From NCBI GenBank assembly GCA_019243675.1, contig JAFATZ010000411.1, forward strand, positions 1-33,350: a DNA stretch of 33,350 bases, written 5' to 3'. Origin of the DNA: Ktedonobacteraceae bacterium (lineage in GTDB: Bacteria; Chloroflexota; Ktedonobacteria; Ktedonobacterales; Ktedonobacteraceae). Below the pieces are notes generated by a model that did no database searches, had not been told where the DNA came from, and saw only the letters and a list, made by a program, of their open reading frames with translations. Shown here one piece after another: positions 22,598 through 31,279 of the stretch. Position numbers and translations under genes: made by a program. Each line of letters begins with the position of its first letter. The stretch's first letter is position 1.

Positions 22598-23173
22598 ATG
22601 CTGGTCCCTCAACAACGCTTGTTTCGTGATACGGCGGTCAAGCATTATATGCAAAAGCGTAGGGTAAAGGATGTTTTACCCCGTTTGCTCCCTGTGCCTA
22701 TCGCTATATTCTTATGGATCCTGCTTGGCTCTTTCCTGGTGGTGGGGATTTTTGCTTGGTCTACACAGGTGCCTATTTATGTGAGCGCACCAGGGATCGT
22801 GCTCGACCAGCAGAGCGCTCTGAGCTTTAACAGTCGTGAACCTGTTGCCATCGTCTTCTTGCCAGCAGCTCAGTCAACACAGGTGCGGGTTGGCTTACCT
22901 GTCCAGCTCCAGGTTGCTTCAACAGGTCAGCAAGTAGGCAGCAACATTGTGCAGATCGAACCAGGTATTGCTAGTCCCGATGTTGTTAGTCAGCGCTATA
23001 AGCTCAATAGCACAGGTCTCATTGTAGGGCCGTCGGTTGTTGTGCTGGTCGGGCTAGGTACAGCCCTTTCAACCAACATATATGCAGGAAGTCTTCTCAC
23101 TGCTCATGTCCAGGTTGGCTCGCGACGGGTGCTCTCATTGTTGCCAGGTGTGGGAAGTCTGATAGGAGGGTAA
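22598..23173 (+). CDS. Minimal HlyD-like membrane-fusion protein
   Basis: A 191-aa protein. Residues 1-35 are cytoplasmic and basic (MQKRRVKDVLPRLLPVP). One membrane helix follows (about 37-60, IAIFLWILLGSFLVVGIFAW), then PIYVSAPGIVLDQQSALSFNS and VAIVFLPAAQSTQVRVGLPVQLQV, the start and end of the barrel-sandwich or lipoyl fold of HlyD-type adaptors. The long coiled-coil hairpin of Gram-negative adaptors is absent, which fits a host with one membrane. It lies between lanM and the exporter and probably docks on it. ATG 22598 is chosen because AGGAG is 5 nt upstream; ATG 22583 overlaps the lanM stop. Confidence 0.78.
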   Translation: MLVPQQRLFRDTAVKHYMQKRRVKDVLPRLLPVPIAIFLWILLGSFLVVGIFAWSTQVPIYVSAPGIVLDQQSALSFNSREPVAIVFLPAAQSTQVRVGLPVQLQVASTGQQVGSNIVQIEPGIASPDVVSQRYKLNSTGLIVGPSVVVLVGLGTALSTNIYAGSLLTAHVQVGSRRVLSLLPGVGSLIGG

Positions 23174-23182
23174 TACATAGCA

Positions 23183-25564
23183 ATGCAGCGTATCAGGCTC
23201 ATTAACATCTCTGATCAGGCACAGCATCATGTTGAGACAAAACTGCTTTCGTCTTTTGACGTGGCACAGGCAAAAACTCAAAAGACGAAATCAACTCAGC
23301 TTGACATTTCAAAGCTAAAAACTCAAGAGATGAAATCGTCTCGGGGCAAAGTAGTGCCCATGCGCCCTCGCCGTCCTCGACAATCGCTTATCAGGAAACT
23401 ATGGAGGCGACGTGTTCCGGTACTCGGCCAGATGAGTATGGTCGAATGCGGCGTTGCATCCCTGGCAATGGTCTTGAGTTACTATGGTCGCAAAACCTCC
23501 GTTGCAGAAGTTGGTACCAAATGGTCGGTCGGTCGTGATGGCCTGTCTGGCCGTGGTCTGGTGCAAGCAGCACGCAGCTATGGCATGCGTGTGCGCCCCG
23601 TCTCCCTTCCTAAGGATAGTGATTTTCGTTTCGTGAAACTGCCAGCCATCATCCACTGGGAGTTTAATCACTTTATAGTTGTTGAGCGCTGGTCGCCGAA
23701 ATGGATTGACGTGGTTGACCCTGCACAAGGACGCAGACGGCTTACCCACGAAGAATTTGATGCGGGATTCACCGGTGTTGTCATCATACTTGAACCTGGC
23801 GCTCATTTTGACCGCCGCTCCAATGCTGCACGAGTGTCGATCAGCACGTATCTGTTCCAGTATTTACAACACGCTCCTGCAAGCACTATCCAGGTACTAG
23901 CTACCTCAATCTTGCTCCAACTCTTTGGGCTGCTCCTTCCGCTGCTCACTGAAGTGATAGTAGATCATATACTTCCCTTCAAGATTAGCAGTCTGATGGT
24001 TTTGCTAGGAGTAGGCATCCTCATGCTGGTTCTCATGCAAACCGTCGCCACACTGCTCAGAGAATGGTCACTGGTCTACCTGCAAGCACGCACAGACATG
24101 CATATGACACTGGGCTTCTGTGAGCATTTATTCACGCTGCCCTATAGCTTCTTTCAGCAGCGTTCAAGTGGCGACTTACTAGCGCGTCTCTCCAGCAATA
24201 CACTTATTCGCGATATCCTGAGCAACCAACTGATTTCGACGTTGCTGGATGGTGGCACGGTCACCATCTACCTAGTTATTCTAGTATGGCAGTCTCTTCC
24301 CTTCGCCCTGCTGACCCTGCTGATTGGTCTACTGCAGGTCATTCTGCTGCTGGCCTCCTATCGAGCCGTCCGTGACCTGACCAGTCGCGAACTGGCGGCC
24401 CAGGGAGTATCTCAAGGCTACCTGACCGAAGCGTTAGCAGGCATAGGCACGCTCAAAGCAGCAGGTGCGGAATATCAGGCGCTTGATCGCTGGTCAAACC
24501 TGTACTTTGAGCAGGTGAACCTCTCAGCACGCCACAGGTACCTCTCAGCGGGCATAGGCACAGCCCTTGGTGCTTTGCGTTCGTTGGCTCCTCTGGCTTT
24601 ACTATGGTTGGGCACCATACAAGCCCTCAACGGTTCCCTCAGCGTAGGCACCATGCTTGCCCTGAATGCCTTGGCCATAAACTTCTTACTCCCCTTGAAC
24701 TCATTGGTGAGTAGCGGGCAGCAACTGCAAACCGTGCAGGCCCACCTGGAACGCATAGCAGATGTCACGGCAGCCAAACCAGAGCAAGACCGCGAAAAGG
24801 TGCAGCAACCTCCCCAGCTGACAGGCAGTATTCAAGTACAAAACGTCAGTTTTCAATATGCCACGGGTACGGAGAAAGTGCTGCGTGATATTAACCTGAC
24901 AGTGGCGGCAGGACAAAAGGTAGCTATCGTTGGAACCACAGGTTCGGGTAAAAGTACTCTGGGAAAGTTATTACTCGGACTGTATACGCCGACAGAAGGT
25001 TCCATTTTGTATGATGGTATTCCCTTAGAGAGCTTGGACTACCAGCAAGTGCGTCGTCAATTCGGAGCTGTGATGCAGGACTCCAGTATTTTCAGTGGCA
25101 CGGTCCTGCAGAATATCACCTTCAACGACCCCGCTATGGAGAATCCGCAAGTCATCCGTGCAGCCCAAATGGCAGCCATCCATGAAGACCTTATGGCCTG
25201 GCCAATGGGCTATGAAACCTACGTGGCAGAGGGAGGAAGCGCCTTATCGGGTGGGCAGCGCCAGCGCCTAGCCCTCGCACGTGCAATAGCGCCCAATCCG
25301 GCTATTCTCCTGCTCGACGAGGCTACGAGCCATCTGGATGTGGTTACGGAGCAGCGAGTCGAGCAGAATCTAAGTAACTTATCCTGCACCCAGATCATTA
25401 TTGCCCACCGCTTGAGCACTATCCGCAATGCGGATATGATCCTAGTAATGGACCACGGAAGCATCGTAGAGCAGGGTCCACATAGCCAACTACTTGAGCA
25501 GAACGGTTACTATGCGCGTTTGATCAAACAACAGATGGAGAATAGGACGAGCAAGATTGCGTGA
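23183..25564 (+). CDS. lanT: LanT: C39 peptidase-ABC exporter
   Basis: A 793-aa exporter that cuts the leader and moves the peptide across the membrane. The first 75 residues are an unusual basic, Gln/Lys/Thr-rich extension. The C39 peptidase has Gln83, Cys89 (MSMVECGVAS), His163 (NHFIVV) and Asp179 (VDPAQG), a full catalytic set with the usual His-Asp spacing of 16. A six-helix ABC membrane domain (about 215-510) follows, then an ATPase with Walker A GTTGSGKST, signature LSGGQRQRLALARA and Walker B ILLLDEATSHLD. It starts 9 nt after the HlyD-like gene. Its C39 domain should recognise the shared GG-type leader site of LanA1 and LanA2. No LanFEG immunity genes follow. Confidence 0.96.
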   Translation: MQRIRLINISDQAQHHVETKLLSSFDVAQAKTQKTKSTQLDISKLKTQEMKSSRGKVVPMRPRRPRQSLIRKLWRRRVPVLGQMSMVECGVASLAMVLSYYGRKTSVAEVGTKWSVGRDGLSGRGLVQAARSYGMRVRPVSLPKDSDFRFVKLPAIIHWEFNHFIVVERWSPKWIDVVDPAQGRRRLTHEEFDAGFTGVVIILEPGAHFDRRSNAARVSISTYLFQYLQHAPASTIQVLATSILLQLFGLLLPLLTEVIVDHILPFKISSLMVLLGVGILMLVLMQTVATLLREWSLVYLQARTDMHMTLGFCEHLFTLPYSFFQQRSSGDLLARLSSNTLIRDILSNQLISTLLDGGTVTIYLVILVWQSLPFALLTLLIGLLQVILLLASYRAVRDLTSRELAAQGVSQGYLTEALAGIGTLKAAGAEYQALDRWSNLYFEQVNLSARHRYLSAGIGTALGALRSLAPLALLWLGTIQALNGSLSVGTMLALNALAINFLLPLNSLVSSGQQLQTVQAHLERIADVTAAKPEQDREKVQQPPQLTGSIQVQNVSFQYATGTEKVLRDINLTVAAGQKVAIVGTTGSGKSTLGKLLLGLYTPTEGSILYDGIPLESLDYQQVRRQFGAVMQDSSIFSGTVLQNITFNDPAMENPQVIRAAQMAAIHEDLMAWPMGYETYVAEGGSALSGGQRQRLALARAIAPNPAILLLDEATSHLDVVTEQRVEQNLSNLSCTQIIIAHRLSTIRNADMILVMDHGSIVEQGPHSQLLEQNGYYARLIKQQMENRTSKIA

Positions 25565-25599
25565 ATCGGTTTTCCCTGTGAAACAGCGAAACACGTGAG

Positions 25600-25628
25600 T
25601 TGACAAAGGAAGAGGTAGATGGTAGAAT
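25600..25628 (+). promoter_or_regulatory. Promoter of the Rpn-family gene
   Basis: TTGACA (25600-25605), a 17-bp spacer and TAGAAT (25623-25628). It lies between the LanT stop and the next start, so the lanthipeptide operon probably ends at LanT. Confidence 0.75.
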
Positions 25629-25659
25629 AAAGTTATCTTATGTGGAAAGGGAAGAAGAA

Positions 25660-26556
25660 ATGAACACATCACACCCGTACGACATCTCCATGAAATCCTT
25701 GCTCAAAGAAGACGCCGCCGAAATCATCCCTCAGTTGTTACCAGGAGCGACCTTGCTGGAAGCTCTCGACATCGAGGTAGTGCGCACTCCCATGCGTACC
25801 GACCGCGTCTACCGTATTCACTACCGAGGTCGGCCACACATTCTAGAAGTAGAGTTCCAAGCGAGTGCTGATGAGCGGATGGCCCTTCGCCTGCTGGTCT
25901 ATCACGTTGACCTGTTGTACGACTACAATCTGCCAGTGATCTCGCTGGTCGTTTACCTGTTCAAGACCACGGTCGTCGAGCCACCTTTCAAAGAGATGAG
26001 CGGCAGCGAAGAACTGCTCTCCTTCAAGTATCGCAACGTCTCCCTGTGGACACTGGACGCACAACAATACGTAGCAGAGCATGCTCTGTGCATGTATGTC
26101 CTGCTGCCAGCCATGCGCAACGCCAATGCTAGCCTGATTTTACAGGCCATCGAAGAACTGCTAGAATACTACCGAGACCGTGAGTCCCAACTAGCGCGTC
26201 GCCTGTTGTGGCTCAGTATTTTCCTACGACGGGCAGAAGCGCTTCCAGCAGCAGACAAACAACGAGTCAAGGAGAGGATCAACATGTTTGATGAGCTATT
26301 CGAACAAGACGAATTTGTGCGCAAGCAACGCGCACTTGGCGAAGAGATGGGTTTTGCAAGAGGAGAAGCCCAAGCGTCGCGGCGCATCTTGGTCCACATT
26401 GTGCGCAGTCGTTTCCCCGCTCTTGCCGAGTTGGCTCAGCACAAGGCCGAACGGATGAACCAAGTAACAGCAATTGAAGAGATCACGGTGCTGTTGGCTA
26501 CCATCTCTGATGAGGCTATAGCACGCGAGATACTCAGTGCTCCTTCGGCTGCATAA
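25660..26556 (+). CDS. Rpn/DUF4351-like PD-(D/E)XK nuclease-family protein
   Basis: A 298-aa protein of the Rpn (recombination-promoting nuclease, COG5464) type, often annotated as putative transposase. The catalytic pattern is Asp48 (TDRVYRI) with E65-F-Q67 in ILEVEFQA, followed by a helix with Arg and Tyr (LRLLVYHVDLLYDY). A helical C-terminal half follows, with a late GFARGEAQASRRILVHIVRSRFP stretch typical of the group. Members act in DNA cleavage and RecA-independent recombination in E. coli; this one's target is unknown. No terminal repeats or target duplication were seen, so it is not shown to be mobile here. ATG 25660 has GGGAAGAAG just upstream. Confidence 0.8.
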   Translation: MNTSHPYDISMKSLLKEDAAEIIPQLLPGATLLEALDIEVVRTPMRTDRVYRIHYRGRPHILEVEFQASADERMALRLLVYHVDLLYDYNLPVISLVVYLFKTTVVEPPFKEMSGSEELLSFKYRNVSLWTLDAQQYVAEHALCMYVLLPAMRNANASLILQAIEELLEYYRDRESQLARRLLWLSIFLRRAEALPAADKQRVKERINMFDELFEQDEFVRKQRALGEEMGFARGEAQASRRILVHIVRSRFPALAELAQHKAERMNQVTAIEEITVLLATISDEAIAREILSAPSAA

Positions 26557-26588
26557 GGCAAGGCGATAGCAGCGCAGAAAGTGAATAG

Positions 26589-26617
26589 TTGACAACTCAT
26601 GCGAAATGCCGTAGAGT
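26589..26617 (+). promoter_or_regulatory. Promoter of the DUF3311-symporter operon
   Basis: TTGACA (26589-26594), a 17-bp spacer and TAGAGT (26612-26617). The start near 26624 would lie inside the 5' arm of the hairpin that follows. Only 27 bp separate that hairpin from the DUF3311 start, too few for a second promoter. Confidence 0.65.
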
Positions 26618-26619
26618 AG

Positions 26620-26662
26620 AAAAAACTGTCATCCTTTTGCTCAGGCAAAGGTCAGTTTTTTT
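26620..26662 (+). terminator. Promoter-proximal hairpin with T tract (terminator or attenuator)
   Basis: AAAAAACTG (26620-26628) pairs with CAGTTTTTT (26653-26661), with an inner CCTTTT-GC/GC-AAAGG stem, and runs into a T7 tract. It could end the Rpn transcript in either direction, but it also sits immediately downstream of the operon promoter, so the symporter transcript must read through it. Confidence 0.7.
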
Positions 26663-26689
26663 ACACTACTAAACAAAAGGGGAACGTTT

Positions 26690-26890
26690 ATGATTACTCG
26701 TCCTCAACTTAAAGGTCGCTCTTGGCTCCTGTTGCTCTTGGCCGTCCCTTTTATCGTGCTGCTCTGGCCTCCTTTTTATAATTTTCAGGACCCGACGCTT
26801 ATTGGTATTCCCTTTTTCTATTGGTTTCAGTTATTGTGGATTATTATTACTGCAATTATTACTGCTGTGGTCTACTTTAGCGGTGCCTAG
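26690..26890 (+). CDS. DUF3311 small membrane protein
   Basis: A 66-aa protein with two membrane helices (SWLLLLLAVPFIVLLWPPF and FFYWFQLLWIIITAIITAVVYF) and a short PTLIGIPFF bridge, the usual DUF3311 pattern. DUF3311 genes commonly stand directly upstream of a solute/sodium symporter gene, as here, and are thought to be accessory subunits. AAGGGG is about 8 nt before the ATG. Confidence 0.85.
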   Translation: MITRPQLKGRSWLLLLLAVPFIVLLWPPFYNFQDPTLIGIPFFYWFQLLWIIITAIITAVVYFSGA

Positions 26891-26966
26891 TATGCGGGTG
26901 TGTCCTGTCACCTGAGAAGATTGTCGTCCTTGGTTCGGCAAGGTGTCGAGTAAGGGAGGAACACTC

Positions 26967-28607
26967 ATGTTTCATTGGGATGCATTAGCCGTTTTTATCT
27001 TCTTTTTCCTGCTCGTGACGGTTCTTGGGTTCGTCGCGGCTCGTTGGCGTCGTGGTGACCTCGACCTTCTTCACGAGTGGGGGCTTGCCGGGCGTCGCTT
27101 CGGCACGGTTGTTACTTGGTTTTTGCTTGGCGGCGACTTGTACACAGCATATACGTTTATTGCCGTTCCTGGTGCGATGTTCGCTGTCGGAGCGCTGAGT
27201 GGCTGGTTCGCTGTTCCCTACACTATTCTTGTCTATCCTCTTGTCTTCGTGCTGATGCCCAAGTTTTGGACGGTGTGTAAGCAGCGGGGTTATGTCACTG
27301 CGGCTGACTTTGTGAAGGAGCGTTTCGGCAGTACTACGCTTGCGCTGGCGGTAGCCTTTACAGGCATCCTGGCAACTTTGCCCTACATTGCCTTGCAGAT
27401 GTTCGGCATCCAGATATGTATTGCAGCTCTTGGCATTCCTCTCACAGTACCCATTCTTGGTTTGAATGTGGATATCCCTCTGCTCGTCGCATTCGTCATT
27501 CTCGCGGCCTATACGTATACCAGCGGCTTACGTGCTCCGGCGATGATTGCTCTGGTCAAGGACACGATGATCTTTGTGGTGCTGTTCGTCGCAATCATTT
27601 ATATTCCTATGAAGCTTGGCGGCTTTGGTCCTATCTTTGCCGCTGCACACGCCAAAGCTGTGGCGAGCCAGCACCTTGCCGCCACGAGCCATACGGCACA
27701 GACCTTTTTCGACATTCTCTCACCTAAGCAGTTTCCAGCTTACGTGACGCTGGCACTAGGCTCTGCTCTGGCCTTGTTCCTGTACCCCCACTCGCTGACT
27801 GGCGTGCTCAGCAGCAGTAGTGCTCGGGTCGTGAAGCGCAATACTGCGTTGCTACCTATCTATTCGCTGATGCTTGGCTTCCTCGCCTTGCTGGGCTACA
27901 TGGCAATTGCGCTTAAAGTCAAGCCGCTTGCACCTGCTCTTTTTGCTAACAATGGAGCCGTGCCAGCCCTGATTAATGCCGTGTTTCCCTCCTGGTTTGC
28001 GGGCTTCGCGTTCGCAGCCATCTCTATTGGTGCTCTGGTTCCGGCTGCGGTTATGTCTATTGCCGCTGGGAACCTGTTTACCAGAAATATCTACAAGGAG
28101 TACTTCAATAGGACAGCTTCCGACCGCCAGGAGTCACAGGTGGCGAAGATCACTTCATTCGTAGTGAAATTCGGAGCGCTGCTCTTCATCGTATACGTGC
28201 CAGCAAAGAACGTGATTGACTTCCAACTGCTGGGCGGTATCTGGATATTGCAAACGCTGGTGCCTGTCTTCCTGGGTCTTTACACCAACTGGTTCAACCG
28301 TTGGGCTATGCTCACAGGCTGGCTGGTGGGAATGGTTGCTGGTACACTGATGGCTCTCTCAGGCTTCCTGACGGGAACTGCCAAGGCCGTAGTTGTCGTC
28401 TATAGTTTGCCAATTGGTGGCACAACTATTCCTCTGTATGCCGCTATGATCGCCCTGATTCTCAATGTCGCGCTGGCCATTGTGCTTACTCCCCTCTTTG
28501 GAGCATTTGGCGCTAAGCGGGGAAGCGATCTCACTTCGCCGACAGACTATGACGTGGCGAGAAGTCCTGTCGAACCAGTAGAAGTGGGAAAAGAGGCGCT
28601 TGGATGA
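26967..28607 (+). CDS. Sodium/solute symporter family (SSS) permease
   Basis: A 546-aa membrane protein with about 13 helices. The early block WGLAGRRFGTVVTWFLLGGDLYTAYTFIAVPG and later FAAISIGALVPAAVMSIAAGNLFTRNIYKEY are characteristic of SSS transporters close to the monocarboxylate permease MctP. It should couple Na+ or H+ influx to uptake of a small carboxylate, but the substrate is not certain. ATG 26967 has GGAGG 6 nt upstream; GTG 26943 is the less likely start. It lies 76 nt after the DUF3311 gene and converges on the next gene with a 9-nt gap. Confidence 0.93.
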   Translation: MFHWDALAVFIFFFLLVTVLGFVAARWRRGDLDLLHEWGLAGRRFGTVVTWFLLGGDLYTAYTFIAVPGAMFAVGALSGWFAVPYTILVYPLVFVLMPKFWTVCKQRGYVTAADFVKERFGSTTLALAVAFTGILATLPYIALQMFGIQICIAALGIPLTVPILGLNVDIPLLVAFVILAAYTYTSGLRAPAMIALVKDTMIFVVLFVAIIYIPMKLGGFGPIFAAAHAKAVASQHLAATSHTAQTFFDILSPKQFPAYVTLALGSALALFLYPHSLTGVLSSSSARVVKRNTALLPIYSLMLGFLALLGYMAIALKVKPLAPALFANNGAVPALINAVFPSWFAGFAFAAISIGALVPAAVMSIAAGNLFTRNIYKEYFNRTASDRQESQVAKITSFVVKFGALLFIVYVPAKNVIDFQLLGGIWILQTLVPVFLGLYTNWFNRWAMLTGWLVGMVAGTLMALSGFLTGTAKAVVVVYSLPIGGTTIPLYAAMIALILNVALAIVLTPLFGAFGAKRGSDLTSPTDYDVARSPVEPVEVGKEALG

Positions 28608-28616
28608 TTGCTGTTC

Positions 28617-29150
28617 TTAGCTAAAAGAGACCATTGTATCAGTACCAAGACGCAGTTGCAGAGATGAGAGAGGCAACTGTGTAGAGGTGGGAAAATCAAA
28701 GAAGCCGCTCTGGGCCGCATTTGGCAGGAGGACAGGCTTCACCGAGATATACTTTGGTTTTATCTCTTGCCCATCGGGAAGTACGAGCCGAACGAGTGTA
28801 TCGTACCTGATACCAATCGGGTTTTGTCCGTTGTTCTGCGCTTGTAGCAGAACACGGACGGTGTATGTACCTATAGGCTTACGATCATCTGAAAACTTCG
28901 TCGCCTGCATGACCTGCATAATGGTTATGTGTACGCCCTGGAAGTCGATAGCGCGCTTCACTGCTACACTACTAATCAGATTGGTTATTGATACAGTAGG
29001 GCTTGTTTCCAGATCTCCCGTGACATTATTTGATTCTCCTTCGGGTGGCGCAAAGAAAGCTAGGACGACGAGAACGGCGATGATGGCTAGGGCTGTCACT
29101 ACTTTCGCTGTGGCTGAGAGCGGTGGCCATTTCATGCGTGGTTGAGACAT
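28617..29150 (-). CDS. Membrane-anchored DUF4352-like extracellular protein
   Basis: A 177-aa protein. An N-terminal helix (about 14-36, VVTALAIIAVLVVLAFFA) is followed by an extracellular beta-sandwich-like region with VHITIMQVMQATKF, YTVRVLLQAQNNGQNPI and LVLPDGQEI, which is the strand order of DUF4352/telokin-like domains. The function is unknown. ATG 29150 is chosen because a consensus -10 ends 6 nt before it. A longer in-frame reading to 29255 would add a second hydrophobic stretch with no ribosome site. Confidence 0.65.
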   Translation of the reverse strand: MSQPRMKWPPLSATAKVVTALAIIAVLVVLAFFAPPEGESNNVTGDLETSPTVSITNLISSVAVKRAIDFQGVHITIMQVMQATKFSDDRKPIGTYTVRVLLQAQNNGQNPIGIRYDTLVRLVLPDGQEIKPKYISVKPVLLPNAAQSGFFDFPTSTQLPLSSLQLRLGTDTMVSFS

Positions 29151-29156
29151 ACATCT

Positions 29157-29185
29157 ATTATAACAGACAAGAAAAGCTCTACCAA
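29157..29185 (-). promoter_or_regulatory. Promoter giving a probable leaderless transcript
   Basis: On the minus strand TTGGTA (29185-29180), a 17-bp spacer and TATAAT (29162-29157) precede ATG 29150 by 6 nt. Initiation 6-7 nt after the -10 falls on the start codon, and no Shine-Dalgarno sequence is present. Confidence 0.6.
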
Positions 29186-29262
29186 AAGGTACTACATAGG
29201 GCGCGAAAACATAGCTTACTAAGGGAAAAGGTGGTATATTCGTGTAGAAGTACAAATTTGAG

Positions 29263-30843
29263 GTGGCAGCGCATCAGGCTATGATATCACATACTAAGAA
29301 GATTTTGAGCCGCATTCCCTTTCCAATTGCGCTGCTTTGTGTGGCACTCCTAGTAGGCTTGCTCGTCGCTGGCGGTGTCTGGGCGTTGCTGGCTGGAGGA
29401 GGTCACAAGCATCCAAACACCGTTGCCAGTCACCCACCAACAGCAACGCTGAACAACGTGCAGATTTCGCCACTGCTTTTTGGTACTAACCTAAGCCTGT
29501 ATAATGGCAACGACCAGGTGCTTACCTCTGCTACCACTCGTACGCTGCTGCAACAAATACATACCCACATTATCCGTATGCCTATACGCACTGAAGTGCC
29601 GGAAGCCGTAAACATTCAGGCAGCTCAGACGATCAAGAGCCTTGGCGCTATCCCTCTTGTTATTCTGCATGGGGCAACTTTTCAGAATCCGCTCGCCGAC
29701 GATATGTTGGTAGTACGCGATATGAACAGCATTTTTGGCAAGGATATCGTCTATTATGAGTTTGGCAATGAAAATGATTTGCAAGGGGTTGCCGTGGATC
29801 ATTATACAGCACTATGGAATGCTGTTGTTCCGCAACTCAAACGCCTTGCTCTAAATGGTCACTTCGTTGGGCCAGTCAATTTCCACTATGATCATTACTA
29901 TCTTAGTACATTTTTGCAGAACGCCAACCCGCGACCCGATGCAGTCAGTTGGCATGAATATAGCTGCGGTGATGCACAAGCGCCCGATGAATGCATTGCC
30001 AATCTTGCACACTGGACGAGTGATGTTCAAGATGCGCGGGCGCTGATGAGCAGTGTTATCGGTACTGAACTGCCGATTATGATTACGGAGTGGAACTACG
30101 CTCCCGATGCTGTGCCTAATGATGGTAAGAACAACAATAGTGCCTTTATGCACACTTGGACGACAACAGCTTTGCAGACGCTGGCCGCAAATCGTGTTTT
30201 TGCCTCGATGCAGTACTCCTGTACACACCCTATTATGCCCCTTATCACTACTGACGATACGCTTACGGTGCAGGGCAGCACGTTTGCGGGCCAGTACCAG
30301 CGCATGATCGTTGAGAAACAGGGACCTGCGGCTCTCTCAACGACGACAGCCACGCCGACCTCTCGCGCCACGAGCTTGGGACTCACACCAGACGGGCCAA
30401 TTATGATGTCGTTTGAAGATGGAGCGACCGATGGATGGAACGGACATGGTGTCGTTGCTATGCAGAATAGTACTACCGTTGCTCTGGATGGGACGCATTC
30501 ACTGCATGTTGCTTTACATAACAGCAGTAGCTCTGATTTCCCTTACATCTCGCTTGACTTGCTGGGCCTGACTTCTTATCCGAAAGCTGGTCAGACTATT
30601 ACCGCTTATATCTACTCACAGAGTAATGCAGTCACACTCAATGCCAAACTGTTTGTTGTAAATAATGACTACCAGTGGCATGCGGACGGGGCAGTAACGC
30701 TGGCTCCTGGTACGTGGACCCGCTTGACGTATCACATTCCCTCAAGTGTTACACAACCACGCCAAATCGTTATTCAGTTCAACTGCACTACCGGCATGGG
30801 TACGCCGAGCGATGTCTACGTTGATGCAATTGGCTGGAGTTAG
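29263..30843 (+). CDS. Secreted clan GH-A glycoside hydrolase with C-terminal carbohydrate-binding-like domain
   Basis: A 526-aa exported protein. A membrane/signal helix (about 20-45, ALLCVALLVGLLVAGGVWALL) is followed by a TIM-barrel-like region (60-350). Glu170 in YYEFGNEND fits the acid/base and Glu276 in MITEWNYAPD fits the nucleophile; the NE and E-W pairing is typical of clan GH-A (GH5, GH39 or GH79 kinds). A Thr/Ala linker leads to a 150-aa beta-sandwich (MSFEDGATDGWNG ... VYVDAIGWS) like CBM families. The exact family and substrate cannot be decided by eye. GTG 29263 is taken as the start; ATG 29281 is possible and neither has a strong ribosome site. Confidence 0.78.
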   Translation: MAAHQAMISHTKKILSRIPFPIALLCVALLVGLLVAGGVWALLAGGGHKHPNTVASHPPTATLNNVQISPLLFGTNLSLYNGNDQVLTSATTRTLLQQIHTHIIRMPIRTEVPEAVNIQAAQTIKSLGAIPLVILHGATFQNPLADDMLVVRDMNSIFGKDIVYYEFGNENDLQGVAVDHYTALWNAVVPQLKRLALNGHFVGPVNFHYDHYYLSTFLQNANPRPDAVSWHEYSCGDAQAPDECIANLAHWTSDVQDARALMSSVIGTELPIMITEWNYAPDAVPNDGKNNNSAFMHTWTTTALQTLAANRVFASMQYSCTHPIMPLITTDDTLTVQGSTFAGQYQRMIVEKQGPAALSTTTATPTSRATSLGLTPDGPIMMSFEDGATDGWNGHGVVAMQNSTTVALDGTHSLHVALHNSSSSDFPYISLDLLGLTSYPKAGQTITAYIYSQSNAVTLNAKLFVVNNDYQWHADGAVTLAPGTWTRLTYHIPSSVTQPRQIVIQFNCTTGMGTPSDVYVDAIGWS

Positions 30844-31092
30844 AAACTCTTTGCAGGGACGATACACCTTCGGTACATGCTCCCTTTCAATGTTTTGTAT
30901 ATTATGTCCAATAGATAGATAGGACACCTAGCTTCTCATCCCCTTACTATAGCTAAAGCCTCAATTTCACCTTTTCAAAGCGTTCTTTTCTCTCATAAAT
31001 AAACCATTCTTGTGCAATACGTCCAATAAACAGCAATAAAACCTCGGTTGTTTTGCCGATTTTCATCTAATGATCTAAATGCTATACTCTGA

Positions 31093-31121
31093 TTGTACAT
31101 GGATTTTGTGCATACTATACA
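31093..31121 (+). promoter_or_regulatory. Promoter of the globin gene
   Basis: TTGTAC (31093-31098), a 17-bp spacer and TATACA (31116-31121) lie about 150 bp before the globin start. The remainder of 30844-31279 is AT-rich with no gene and no clear terminator for the preceding hydrolase gene. Confidence 0.55.
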
Positions 31122-31279
31122 GTCTGTAAGTGCTCGGGCAGGCTGTATTGATAATGAGATCAGCAAGTTGAGCGTGTAGCGAGAATAGCTGCACACTCCG
31201 CGGGTGACGAAGGTGTTCACATCTAAGAGAGAGCTTCTTGCTTTTATGCGTTGTTACCCTACTAGAAGGAGTCAGAAAG

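Noticed and set aside
25660-26556. Rpn-family gene as an insertion sequence carrying the lanthipeptide cluster
   Set aside because: No terminal inverted repeats, target duplication or second transposase gene were seen; the family need not be mobile.
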